This document shows positions 26,320-34,938 of a DNA stretch of 53,175 bases, piece after piece; positions within the stretch are counted from its first letter, which is position 1; each line of letters starts with the position of its first letter. The translations under genes were made by a program, and so were the position numbers. The notes beneath the pieces were generated by a model. The model saw nothing but the letters and a program-made list of their open reading frames with translations. It was not told where the DNA came from and ran no database searches. The DNA is taken from assembly GCA_913055845.1 (NCBI GenBank), contig CAJXKO010000010.1, forward strand, positions 1-53,175. The letters are read 5' to 3'. Origin of the DNA: an uncultured Bacteroidota bacterium. GTDB lineage: Bacteria; Bacteroidota; Rhodothermia; Rhodothermales; Salinibacteraceae.

Positions 26320-27330
26320 ATGCCCGACGACGAACACCTGCTGGACTTTGAAAAGCCCCTCGTCGAGCTTGAGGACAAGCTCACGGAGATGCGGGAGCTC
26401 AATGCGGAGACGCAGGACGACCTCTCCACCGAAATCGAAGCCTTGGAAGACCGGGTGGAGCGGCTACGCACGTCCATCTACCGCAATCTCACCCGGTGGC
26501 AGCGGGTGCAGATTGCCCGTCATCCGCAGCGTCCCTACACGCTCGATCACATTGAGGCGTTGACGAAGGACTTCACGGAGCTCCGTGGTGACCGCAAGTA
26601 CGGCGACGACCGCTCCATCGTCGGCGGTCTGGCGCAGTTCCAGGGGGGGCACTTCGGGTATCATGACCGCACCGTCATGATTCTGGGGCACCAGAAGGGC
26701 CGCGACACGAAAGAGCGCAAGTACCGTCGCTTCGGCATGCCCAATCCTGAGGGGTATCGCAAGGCGGAGCGGCTGATGAAGATGGCCGCCAAGTTCAACA
26801 AGCCGGTCGTGGTACTGCTCGACACGCCCGGTGCGTATCCGGGCATGGGGGCTGAGGAGCGGGGGCAGGCCGAGGCAATCGCGCACAACCTCTTCGAGAT
26901 GGCGCGTCTGGAGACGCCCATCGTAGTCGTCGTCATTGGGGAAGGAGCGTCTGGAGGAGCCCTCGGCGTAGGGCTGGGCGACCGCATTCTCATGCTCGAA
27001 AACGCCTGGTACTCGGTGATCGCGCCGGAGAGCTGCTCGCAAATCCTCTGGCGCTCGTGGGATCACAAGGAGGACGCGGCGCAGGCGCTCAAGCTTACGG
27101 CCACAGACCTGACGGAGGTGGGCATCGTCGATGAGATCGTGCCGGAGCCGGTGGGTGGGGCCCACCGGGACCCCGAGTCCACCTACCAGTCCGTGGGCAT
27201 GGCCGTGGCCAGTGCCCTCGACGAACTCGATGACCTCGATTCCCAAACGCTCCTCGACCGTCGACTCGAAAAGTTCGACGCCCTCGGCGCCTACGAGTCG
27301 GCCGCGCCGATGGCCTCCGCGCAAGAGTAG
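26320..27330 (+). CDS. accA: Acetyl-CoA carboxylase carboxyltransferase, alpha subunit
   Basis: 336 residues, full length. With AccD it transfers CO2 from carboxybiotin to acetyl-CoA, giving malonyl-CoA for fatty-acid synthesis. The N-terminal coiled segment ([18 protein letters not shown]) is followed by the AccA core: [58 protein letters not shown]-type text ([19 protein letters not shown]), [40 protein letters not shown] and [15 protein letters not shown]. The C-terminus is acidic. It lies 42 bp upstream of a thioesterase gene on the same strand, probably one transcript. accD is not in the window. Confidence 0.97.
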   Translation: MPDDEHLLDFEKPLVELEDKLTEMRELNAETQDDLSTEIEALEDRVERLRTSIYRNLTRWQRVQIARHPQRPYTLDHIEALTKDFTELRGDRKYGDDRSIVGGLAQFQGGHFGYHDRTVMILGHQKGRDTKERKYRRFGMPNPEGYRKAERLMKMAAKFNKPVVVLLDTPGAYPGMGAEERGQAEAIAHNLFEMARLETPIVVVVIGEGASGGALGVGLGDRILMLENAWYSVIAPESCSQILWRSWDHKEDAAQALKLTATDLTEVGIVDEIVPEPVGGAHRDPESTYQSVGMAVASALDELDDLDSQTLLDRRLEKFDALGAYESAAPMASAQE

Positions 27331-27372
27331 TCTATTGGGCGGTCTCGTTCTCGCCTCTCACCCACCGCACCG

Positions 27373-27789
27373 ATGGCCTACACCTATACCCACCCGCATC
27401 GCGTCCGGTACCGAGAGTGTGACCCGATGGGGGTGGTGTACCACACGCACTACCTCGACTTCTTCGAGGTGGGCCGTACCGAAGCGCTGCGTGACGTGGG
27501 AATTCGGTACCGCGACCTCGAAGACGAGGGCATCATCATGCCGGTCGTGGAGGTAGAAGTGCAGTATCACGGGCCGGCCCACTACGATGACTTGCTGCGG
27601 GTGGATGTGCACTTCGAACACCCGCCCACCGTTCGGGTCCCCATCGACTACACCGTGCGCCGCGACGGAGAGGACGAGGTCCTCGTGAGCGGGCACACCA
27701 CGCTCTGCTTTATGGATACGGCGCGGCGGCGTCCCACGCAGGCCCCTGCCGCCGTCCGCGACGCTTTTGCCGCCGTGCTCGACGGGTAG
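27373..27789 (+). CDS. YbgC/4-hydroxybenzoyl-CoA-type acyl-CoA thioesterase
   Basis: 138 residues with a single hotdog fold. The family active site is YRECDPMGVVYHTHYLDFFEVGR, in which the Asp of ECDPMG is the catalytic residue. The following long helix and the strands IIMPVVEVEVQYHGPAHYDD fit YbgC/FadM-type thioesterases, which hydrolyse short- or medium-chain acyl-CoA. Its position directly after accA suggests a link to acyl-CoA or lipid metabolism. In proteobacteria ybgC belongs with tol-pal genes, which are absent here. The C-terminus is convergent with the serpin gene, with only 24 bp between the stop codons. Confidence 0.92.
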   Translation: MAYTYTHPHRVRYRECDPMGVVYHTHYLDFFEVGRTEALRDVGIRYRDLEDEGIIMPVVEVEVQYHGPAHYDDLLRVDVHFEHPPTVRVPIDYTVRRDGEDEVLVSGHTTLCFMDTARRRPTQAPAAVRDAFAAVLDG

Positions 27790-27813
27790 AGGCGGAGTCC
27801 GGCTCGCCAGGGG

Positions 27814-29079
27814 CTACGCCGTCGGATCCATGATGGCGCCGATGAAGAGGATCGTCCCGGAGTGGTTCTCGCGGATGACGACGACGAAAGGCCGGTCTAC
27901 AACGAACGAGGGCGGGGTAGATATTACCTCGATTCCAACCGACGTCGCCGCGCTGGTCTCCGTCCCCTCCTCGTCGACCCGGAGGAAGGTCTTGTGCTTC
28001 ACCTTGTCGATGGCCAGGGACGTGTCGGCGATGCCCCGAAAGCTGGCCCGCTTCGTGAACGCGACCCCCATCCCCAGGTCCCTGAGCACGTCGTTGAGCG
28101 TCTTCTTGTAGCGCAGCATGAACCTCGGCATCTTCAGGCGACTGAGCGACTGCGGGGCCAACCCCTCGGTCACCTGCGTCCACGTGTCGGCATTCAGGCT
28201 GTCGACGACCGACCGAACCGATACGTCCTCGTAGGGGAGCAGAATCGTCATGCTGTAGAGGCTATCCCCGTACGCGATGTCGACCGCCCGGAACTGCTCA
28301 GTCTGGTAGGTGGGGTGCACCACATCCTCTGTTTTCTCCATCATCGGGACCGAAATGGTCGATCCGTCGGCCCGCCGGAACGGTTCGTCCTCTGTCTTTG
28401 CTGGGTCGAATTGATCCCGCCACGGTCCCTTGAAATACGTGGCGTTGATGAGGTACATCACGATGTCGCGCGGAATCCGACTGGGGACGATCTCCGCGAT
28501 CTTGCCGTGCGTCTCCTCGTTCACCCAGCTGTTGATTTGGTCGGAGGCATCCGAGGTGGAAAAGTCGACCTCCCCTACTTCGGCGTCGAAATGGGTCCGA
28601 TTCGTGTCAATAAAGGCCCGCTTCACCGGGAAATCCTCGCGGTACCAGATGGAGTTGGCAAGCTCCATCTCTACGCTTGGGTCGAGCCCCTCCAGCAGGT
28701 CGATGAGTCCGCGGTAGGCATCATTGATCTCAGCGGATGAGAGGTTTTGCTTCTCCAGTGCGTCTTCCATCGCCGCCCGAGTCTTTCCACGCGCCCCATT
28801 CAGGGTCATGCCGAGGGCCATCGAGACGCTGAGGGGGGAGAGGAAGACATTCGTTGACGCATCCTCCGCCTCCATGGTGGCCCGCAGCAGCTTAAGCCCG
28901 AACGTGTTGTCGGTGTCGACGACCTGTTTCTCGGTCGCCGTGAGGGACCGTGGGGGCGGGGCGTCCTTCGGCTCGCCCGAACCGATCGTATCACAGCCCG
29001 CCCCGAGAAGGAGAAGAAGGCCAGTTACGGCGAGAAGTTGAACAGGGAGGAGACGGTTCAGCAGACGAAGGGCAGGCAT
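27814..29079 (-). CDS. Serpin (serine protease inhibitor family), predicted lipoprotein
   Basis: 421 residues from the ATG at 29079. The signal peptide ends in LLGAGC with Cys29 as likely lipidation site, placing the inhibitor in the envelope. The whole serpin fold is present: NVFLSPLSVSMALGMTLNGARG, ANSIWYRED, INSWVNEETHGKI, LINATYFKGPWRDQF and the C-terminal DRPFVVVIRENHSGTILFIG. The reactive-centre loop has an inhibitory-type hinge (EEGTETSAAT), and its length to the conserved Pro-Pro matches alpha-1-antitrypsin without gaps, predicting P1-P1' as Ile386-Ser387. Serpins act by trapping proteases after cleavage of this bond. Bacterial serpins are patchy and often acquired by transfer, but base composition here is like the neighbours. 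Confidence 0.95.
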   Translation of the reverse strand: MPALRLLNRLLPVQLLAVTGLLLLLGAGCDTIGSGEPKDAPPPRSLTATEKQVVDTDNTFGLKLLRATMEAEDASTNVFLSPLSVSMALGMTLNGARGKTRAAMEDALEKQNLSSAEINDAYRGLIDLLEGLDPSVEMELANSIWYREDFPVKRAFIDTNRTHFDAEVGEVDFSTSDASDQINSWVNEETHGKIAEIVPSRIPRDIVMYLINATYFKGPWRDQFDPAKTEDEPFRRADGSTISVPMMEKTEDVVHPTYQTEQFRAVDIAYGDSLYSMTILLPYEDVSVRSVVDSLNADTWTQVTEGLAPQSLSRLKMPRFMLRYKKTLNDVLRDLGMGVAFTKRASFRGIADTSLAIDKVKHKTFLRVDEEGTETSAATSVGIEVISTPPSFVVDRPFVVVIRENHSGTILFIGAIMDPTA

Positions 29080-29265
29080 GGCAATCGAGACGACGTAGAT
29101 GAGCAGTCCACGCATTGTTGTGAGGACGTTGGTATTGTGATACCCGTCGGCGCCACAAAATAACCAGGGGATGTTCGTTGACGAACGGGGCCGGTGGTGT
29201 CTACCTTTCAGGTATGCCGTACTTCCCTCCGGCAGTCCATTTTGCGCGATTACCCTCTCCCGAAT

Positions 29266-30402
29266 ATGGCCACGCTTCTCTTCCACGACCGGTACCTCAA
29301 CTACAATTTTGGTCCGGAGCACCCATTCAGCCCCGTCCGGCAGAAGATGACCCTGGACCTCCTTGATGCCTTGGGGCACCCCGTCGACGCAGAGGTGCCT
29401 CCGGTGGCGAGCCGCGACGATGTGCGGCGGGTCCACAGCGAAGCGTTTGTGGCCAAGGTTGAGGCGGCCTCAAACGGCACTGCGCCGCCTCGGGCGCGAT
29501 CCTTCGGGCTGAATACGGGCGACGTGCCGGTCTTTGAGGACATGGACGCTGCCACCCGAGGCTTGGTTGGAGGAACGCTGCATGGGGCCCGCTTGCTGGC
29601 GGAGGGACAGGCGAAGCGCGTGCTTCAGCTGGGCGGCGGTCTCCACCACGCCCGCGAGGAGGAGGCCTCTGGCTTTTGTGTCTACAACGACCTCTCCGTG
29701 GCCATCGATGTGCTTCGAGAGCACGACCTCCGCGTGGCCTACGTGGATGTCGATGTACACCACGGCGATGGCGTCCAATTTTTGCACTACGACGATCCAG
29801 GAGTGCTCACCCTGAGCCTCCACGAAACTGGGCGGGCCCTCTTTCCGGGGACGGGAGGGATCGAAGAAATTGGGAAAGGTCCCGGAAGGGGATTTTCGTT
29901 GAACGTCCCCCTTGCCCCATTCACCGAGTCCGAAAGCTTCCTCGACGCCTTCGAGCGCGTGGTCCCGTATGCGCTGTCGCATTTCCAACCTGATGTACTC
30001 GTGGTCCAGTGCGGGGCCGATGCCCACTTCAACGATCCCCTGGCCGATCTCCTGCTCACGACGCGGGCGTACGAACGGATTTTCCGTCGCCTCCTCGTCT
30101 TATCCGATGAACACACGGACGGCCGTCTCCTCTGCACGCTCGGCGGCGGCTACCGGCTCGACAGCGTCTCACGCATCTGGGCCCTGCTCGGATTGCTCAT
30201 CCAGGACCACGATTTGCCCCGGACCGTCCCCGAGGGGTATCGCACCCGCTGGGAAGCCCGCCTCGACGATCCGCTCACCCCCACCCTACACGATCGCGAG
30301 CGTTCCTTTGAGGTGGATCGGCGCGCGTCGATCGAGGACGAAAATCGTCGTGTCAGCGAGCAGGTGCTTGAACAGGTCGCGTCGCACTGGCGCCACGCCT
30401 AG
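29266..30402 (+). CDS. Histone deacetylase/AcuC superfamily protein
   Basis: 378 residues from the ATG at 29266. It belongs to the arginase/deacetylase zinc-hydrolase superfamily (class I HDAC, AcuC, acetylpolyamine amidohydrolase). Active-site motifs are GGGLHHAREEEASGF (His127-His128), YVDVDVHHGDGVQ (zinc ligands Asp163 and His165), QCGADAHFNDPL (third ligand Asp) and GGGYRLDSV (catalytic Tyr). In bacteria such enzymes deacetylate proteins such as acetyl-CoA synthetase, or polyamines. The C-terminal 60 residues, after the core, are acidic/basic helical and not conserved. It is divergent from the serpin gene (186-bp gap) and nearly abuts the convergent Mur ligase gene. Confidence 0.93.
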   Translation: MATLLFHDRYLNYNFGPEHPFSPVRQKMTLDLLDALGHPVDAEVPPVASRDDVRRVHSEAFVAKVEAASNGTAPPRARSFGLNTGDVPVFEDMDAATRGLVGGTLHGARLLAEGQAKRVLQLGGGLHHAREEEASGFCVYNDLSVAIDVLREHDLRVAYVDVDVHHGDGVQFLHYDDPGVLTLSLHETGRALFPGTGGIEEIGKGPGRGFSLNVPLAPFTESESFLDAFERVVPYALSHFQPDVLVVQCGADAHFNDPLADLLLTTRAYERIFRRLLVLSDEHTDGRLLCTLGGGYRLDSVSRIWALLGLLIQDHDLPRTVPEGYRTRWEARLDDPLTPTLHDRERSFEVDRRASIEDENRRVSEQVLEQVASHWRHA

Positions 30403-30424
30403 CGTCGGGCCGCCCGTCGGACTT

Positions 30425-32053
30425 TTACACCTCGTACTGGTCGGGTAGATCATTTTCGTAGAGCACCACGTCGCCCGCTTCAAGGTGCGGTGTGAGGAAC
30501 TCCTGCGCTTCGGAGAGGCCGGAAAAGACCTTCACGCGCTCCTCTGGAAACTGCGCCGAGGACAGGCCTTCCTGAATGGGGGCGGTCTGGTCGTCCCCCA
30601 CAAGCGCCACTAGGTCGAGGTCGTGCTGCGCGATAAACCGGCCGAGGGCCTCGTTCTCGTCCCATTGTTGTTCGCCGAGTTCGACCATGCCGGGGGTCAC
30701 AATTACGCGCCGGTTGCCCTCCATTTCGCTCAGGATTTCAACCGCGTTGCGGGCGCCTACAGGGTTGGAGTTGAAGGCGTCATCGATGATTGTGACCCCG
30801 TTTTGCTGGCGGAGTTGGAGGCGGTGCTCGATGGGCTCGATGCGCCGTGCCGCGTGGGCCATCTGGCGCAGCCGCAGTCCCATGGAGCGACCCACGGCCA
30901 CGGCGAGAAGCACGTTGAGTACGTTGTGGCGGCCCAGGAGTTGGGTCTGGAACGGGACGGCGGTTCCCGTGTCGTCCGTCACCTCGAAGGTCGTGCCGGT
31001 GGTGTCGTAGCGGATGTCGGTGGCGGTGAGATCTGCGTCGGGATGCCCCTCGGTCGACACCCGCCATACCGGACCGGGCGCGCGCTCGGCCATCGCCGCC
31101 ACCCGGTCGTCGTCCACGTTCAGGATGGCGGGGCCGTCCGGGACGGTTCGCTCCACGAGTCGTCCCTTCTCCGTCGCAATCCGGTCCTGCGTGCCCATCG
31201 TTTCGAGGTGCGCTACGCCCACGGTCGTCACGACGGACGTGTCCGGTGCGGCGATGTCGCAGAGCTCGTCCATATCCCCTGGGTAGCGGATGCCATATTC
31301 CAGCACCAACACCTGGTGCTCCGGCCGCAGGTGCTCATTGACGGCCAGGCAGAGCCCCATGGGCGTGTTGTAGGAACTCGGGGTGGCGTACACGTTGTAC
31401 CGCTGCCGCAGAAGCTCGGCCGTGATGAATTTGGTGCTCGTCTTGCCGTACGAGCCGGTGATACCCACGACTGTAAGGTCGGAGCGGTCGCGCAGCCGGC
31501 GGCGCGCCTGTCGCTTGAACCCGTTCTGGATGGCGGTTTCGAGGGGGTGCATGAGCGCCGCCCCGAGGGCGACCCACAGCGGGGCGCCCAGGTCGGCCAC
31601 CAGAAAGCCCCCCAGGTACCACAGCAGGCCCGTGGGGGTCCCCAGTGTCCATCCGTACAGGCCCCCGGCGGCAACCGGGAGGAGGGCCCAGAGGCCAACA
31701 GGGATCGCCAGGCGCGTCATGCGGTCGGTGAACGCGAGTGGCTTTTTTTCCTGGCTTCGGTAGCGACGAGACGAGATGAACACCACCGCCCACGCAGGTA
31801 AGACGCCGAGGGCGACCGTGGCCGGATCGACGACTGAGACGCCGAGCCTCCCGAGCAGAAGCACGGTCGCGCCGGCTCCATGTGAGGGGCGCACGACCGT
31901 CGTTCCCATGTGGCGGGTCAGCCAGCGGCCGTACCGGCCGAACTTGTAGGTTTCGAGCTGAAAAATGTGGAGAAAGAACCGGACGCGCCGGCCGGCCCGC
32001 CACCCCGCGAACAACGTCGCAATGACACCGAGAAGAACGAGGACAGTCGTCAT
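30425..32053 (-). CDS. Membrane-embedded MurF-like Mur ligase
   Basis: 542 residues from the ATG at 32053 (the frame also allows 32065). About 190 N-terminal residues carry hydrophobic helices (near 1-18, 62-95, 113-135 and 143-168), unlike normal soluble MurF. The rest is a full Mur ligase: ATP P-loop GITGSYGKTSTK (198-209), NTPMGLCLAVNE, HLETMGT, ILNVDDD, LLGRHNVLNVLLAV and the C-terminal VTIIDDAFNSNPVGARNAVEI, the latter typical of MurF. Mur ligases add amino acids or peptides to UDP-MurNAc. The standard dcw cluster is not nearby, so this is more likely a second, membrane-bound ligase (substrate unknown) than the housekeeping MurF. It may be co-transcribed with the hydrolase gene 109 bp upstream. 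Confidence 0.85.
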   Translation of the reverse strand: MTTVLVLLGVIATLFAGWRAGRRVRFFLHIFQLETYKFGRYGRWLTRHMGTTVVRPSHGAGATVLLLGRLGVSVVDPATVALGVLPAWAVVFISSRRYRSQEKKPLAFTDRMTRLAIPVGLWALLPVAAGGLYGWTLGTPTGLLWYLGGFLVADLGAPLWVALGAALMHPLETAIQNGFKRQARRRLRDRSDLTVVGITGSYGKTSTKFITAELLRQRYNVYATPSSYNTPMGLCLAVNEHLRPEHQVLVLEYGIRYPGDMDELCDIAAPDTSVVTTVGVAHLETMGTQDRIATEKGRLVERTVPDGPAILNVDDDRVAAMAERAPGPVWRVSTEGHPDADLTATDIRYDTTGTTFEVTDDTGTAVPFQTQLLGRHNVLNVLLAVAVGRSMGLRLRQMAHAARRIEPIEHRLQLRQQNGVTIIDDAFNSNPVGARNAVEILSEMEGNRRVIVTPGMVELGEQQWDENEALGRFIAQHDLDLVALVGDDQTAPIQEGLSSAQFPEERVKVFSGLSEAQEFLTPHLEAGDVVLYENDLPDQYEV

Positions 32054-32162
32054 ACCGCTGTACACCAGGGTCGTGAAAGGCGCACGTCTCGATTATGGAA
32101 CACCGAGCCTCCTAAACATTGGGCGCGTGGCTCCCTGGTGCAAGGGGAAGGAAGGAGCGGCC

Positions 32163-33080
32163 CTACGAGTTTTCCAGGAAATGCCGAAGCCCTGAGATTA
32201 CCACGTCGGGTTGATCGAGGTGCCCAAAGTGCCCGGCCCCTTCCAGCTTCACGAGGCCACAATCGTCGATGTTCTGTTCCATGACCCCCATCTGTCGACG
32301 CGAGATTGCCTCGTCCTCGGTTCCCCAAAACAGTAGGGTGGGCACGTCGATCTTGCGGAGCGTCCCGTTTAGGTGGTGGTTCACGGTCTTAACGAATGTC
32401 TCCCGCATGACGCCCCGTTGCGCATTGTAGTCGGCAGAACCCAGCAGGCGCCATGCAAGTGAATGGCGGAGCCAATCCTCAGCAGGGACCTGGAGGGGAG
32501 AAGGAAGCGCCTGCACCGGGGCCTTGAAAGCGCGGGCCAGGCCCGACCGCAGATGGTAAGCCCACGAGCGCTTAGGTTGTACCCCCGATGGGCTGATGAG
32601 GGCGAGCCGCTCGATAGGGGAGGACGGCTGACTGGCCATGTACAGCGCAATGCGCCCCCCGTTCGAGTGTCCTACAATCGTGACGCTGCTCTGAACCTTG
32701 CTTTGGATATACTTGTTCAGCAACTCGGCGTGCTCGGGGACGCCCCACGGTTCGGGGGGGGGCGGTGATCCCCCATGCCCCGGCAAATCGATGGCGTGGG
32801 TCCGGTAGGTCTCCGATAGGTCTCGGGCGATCGGGCGCATGTCGTTTCGGCTTCGCCCCCAACCGTGAAGTAAAAGGAGGGCGGGGCCGTCCGGAGGGCC
32901 CTGAACCGCGACGTTCAAATTGGAATCGCTCACAGAGAAGCCGAACGTCGGGTGAAGAGAGCAGTGAGCCCGCCGTTCGGGAAACCATCCTTGGGGGTGG
33001 GCGTTCCGGAATTTGAATTCTACCCTGTCTTCTGGCTTCGTGCCAGGTCCCAGCCTCCAGTTGGGCGTCACGGCCCACAT
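32163..33080 (-). CDS. Alpha/beta hydrolase
   Basis: Up to 305 residues. The fold starts near residue 48 (SDSNLNVAVQGPPDGPALLLLHGWGRS, where HGWG is the oxyanion region), so the first 45 residues may be an unneeded extension or a wrong start. The catalytic triad is visible: Ser in VGHSNGGRIAL, Asp in LFWGTEDEAI and His in LEGAGHFGHLDQP. A cap domain lies between, about 175-240. The family includes esterases, C-C hydrolases and haloalkane dehalogenases; no substrate can be inferred. It precedes the Mur ligase gene on the same strand. Confidence 0.88.
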   Translation of the reverse strand: MWAVTPNWRLGPGTKPEDRVEFKFRNAHPQGWFPERRAHCSLHPTFGFSVSDSNLNVAVQGPPDGPALLLLHGWGRSRNDMRPIARDLSETYRTHAIDLPGHGGSPPPPEPWGVPEHAELLNKYIQSKVQSSVTIVGHSNGGRIALYMASQPSSPIERLALISPSGVQPKRSWAYHLRSGLARAFKAPVQALPSPLQVPAEDWLRHSLAWRLLGSADYNAQRGVMRETFVKTVNHHLNGTLRKIDVPTLLFWGTEDEAISRRQMGVMEQNIDDCGLVKLEGAGHFGHLDQPDVVISGLRHFLENS

Positions 33081-33654
33081 GAGTGCCGGGAACCGTCCTC
33101 ACCGGCGTGAGGATGTACGACTCCCTCGCGTAACCCCACGGGCACAGTCACGACTCGTTGTCCCTGCGGACGCGTGAAGCTCCATCGGGTGGGATCGCTG
33201 TAGAACGGGATTATTATGGAAGTGGAAACTGTCTGCCTCGACGCTTGGAGGGACAGTCCCCTCAGCCCCCAACGCCGCGAGGGACGTCACGGTGGGCAGA
33301 AAACATCCGTTGTCACGATGGTTGACTCCTCTGCTGATTTTTGAATTTGCACACTCAGCATCGTCCCGGGGATGCGCCGGCCCGGGAGGCCTCAACGGGT
33401 CTAGTCGGAAGGAGCGCCCGCAATCTCCGGCAACCGGCCGCTTCCTGGACATGAACCCCCCCGAAGCGGACGGGCTTTTGGGAGGGATTTCTGCCGAATG
33501 TTAGTGTGCCGGAGAGATCGAAGCGCCCTCTTCAGTATCCCCCACAGACGGACTTTAGTCATCGGAGGGGCGGTATGCGTCCCTTCACATAGCGTATCGG
33601 CAACGCCTTCACGCAGAGGCGTTGTCGGATTCATCATTCATCGCAAAACCGACT
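33081..33654. other. Long intergenic region and rho leader
   Basis: 574 bases with no supported gene between a divergent hydrolase and rho. Several hairpins can be drawn. One (CCTCAC/GTGAGG) lies near 33095-33112. The best is CAACGCC (33601-33607) with GGCGTTG (33618-33624), extendable by about four pairs, sitting 30-55 nt before the rho start codon. It lacks a T run, so it is not an intrinsic terminator. A leader acting in rho autoregulation is a possibility by analogy with other bacteria. Confidence 0.4.
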
Positions 33655-34776
33655 ATGTCAGAAAACGACAACAAATCATTTCGACGGCTCCTTGAGCTTA
33701 TCGGCGAGAAAAAGTACGGCTTCATGCGTGAGCTGCGGCCGGATCTACCGAAAGACGAGGACGACCCGTTTATGCCCCCGCCCCTCATCAGCAAGTTCAA
33801 CCTCCGCGACGGCGTCGTCATTGAGGGTGACCTGAAGCCTGGGCGCAAAGGCGGCATGCAGGTTGGCTGGATCGACACCGTCATGGGCATGCCGCCTGGC
33901 GAGTGGGCCCAACTGAAAGACTTCGACCAGGGGGCAAGCATCTACCCGGACGAAAAGCTTGACCTCATCACAGGGGCCGACGATGAGTCGATGCGGGTGC
34001 TCGATCTTGTTGCCCCCTTGGGCAAGGGGCAGCGAGCCCTCATCGTTTCCCCTCCGCGGGCGGGCAAGACTGTTTTGCTCAAGGATATCGCCGCGGGCGT
34101 CACGAAAAACCATCCGGAGTGCGAGCTCGTCGCGCTGCTCGTGGACGAGCGGCCCGAAGAGGTCACTGACTTCCGCCGCACCACGGAGGCGCAGGTCTTC
34201 GCGTCGTCCAACGATCGGGGTGAGGACAACCACGTGCGCGTTTCGACGCTGGCGCTTGAATACTCGAAGCGGCTCGTGGAGACGGGAAAGGACGTCGTGA
34301 TTCTTCTCGACTCCCTGACCCGGCTCGGGCGCACCTTTAATCTCTGGGTCGACGGCAGTGGGCGCACCCTCTCCGGCGGACTCGACGCCGAAGCACTGAA
34401 GGTGCCGCGCCAGATCTTCGGTTCGGCCCGTAACATTGAGGGTGGCGGTTCGCTTACGATCATCGCCACCGCGCTCGTTGACACCGGGAGCCGGATGGAC
34501 GAGGTCATCTTCGAGGAGTTCAAGGGCACCGGCAACTCGGAAATTGTACTCGACCGTGAGATGGCGGACAAGCGCATCTTCCCGGCCGTGAACCTCCGCG
34601 AAAGCGGGACCCGAAACGAAGAGCGGCTCCTCGGTGAGGTGCGGCGCAAGAAGCACAACCAGCTGTTCCGTGCCCTCAATTCGCGGGCGCCCATCGAGGC
34701 GATGCAGGCTTTGTTGCGTCATCTGCGCAACAGTCCCTCCAATGCGCACCTGCTCAATGAACTGGTGCCGGAGTAG
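33655..34776 (+). CDS. rho: Transcription termination factor Rho, short form
   Basis: 373 residues from the ATG at 33655. Rho is a hexameric RNA helicase that ends transcription. The RNA-binding cold-shock-like part (DPFMPPPLISKFNLRDGVVIEGDLKPG) follows only about 40 residues, so the usual N-terminal helical (Rho_N) domain is missing. The ATPase core is complete: Walker A PPRAGKTVLLKDIAAG, ALLVDERPEEVTDFRR, VVILLDSLTRLGRTFN, GGLDAEALKVPRQIFGSARN, and MDEVIFEEFKGTGNSEIVLD. Two places deviate from the consensus (LTRLGRTFN instead of ITRLARAYN). It could be the only Rho of the organism or a short paralogue; this window cannot tell. Confidence 0.93.
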   Translation: MSENDNKSFRRLLELIGEKKYGFMRELRPDLPKDEDDPFMPPPLISKFNLRDGVVIEGDLKPGRKGGMQVGWIDTVMGMPPGEWAQLKDFDQGASIYPDEKLDLITGADDESMRVLDLVAPLGKGQRALIVSPPRAGKTVLLKDIAAGVTKNHPECELVALLVDERPEEVTDFRRTTEAQVFASSNDRGEDNHVRVSTLALEYSKRLVETGKDVVILLDSLTRLGRTFNLWVDGSGRTLSGGLDAEALKVPRQIFGSARNIEGGGSLTIIATALVDTGSRMDEVIFEEFKGTGNSEIVLDREMADKRIFPAVNLRESGTRNEERLLGEVRRKKHNQLFRALNSRAPIEAMQALLRHLRNSPSNAHLLNELVPE

Positions 34777-34938
34777 GAAGGACAGTAGGGATCAGCAGGA
34801 CCCCTTCAGGCCATGCGCGGGAGATGGCGGGCGATACGGTGGAGTATCACCGATTCCGAGCCCCGGGCGATGCGTTATAGACACAGGGACGAATGTGTCT
34901 GGAGAGCGTATCGCCCCTCCATCGGATTTCCATCCCCC

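Noticed and set aside
27862-28740. A 292-codon plus-strand frame opposite the serpin gene
   Set aside because: It is antisense to a complete serpin with all fold motifs and has no recognisable domain.
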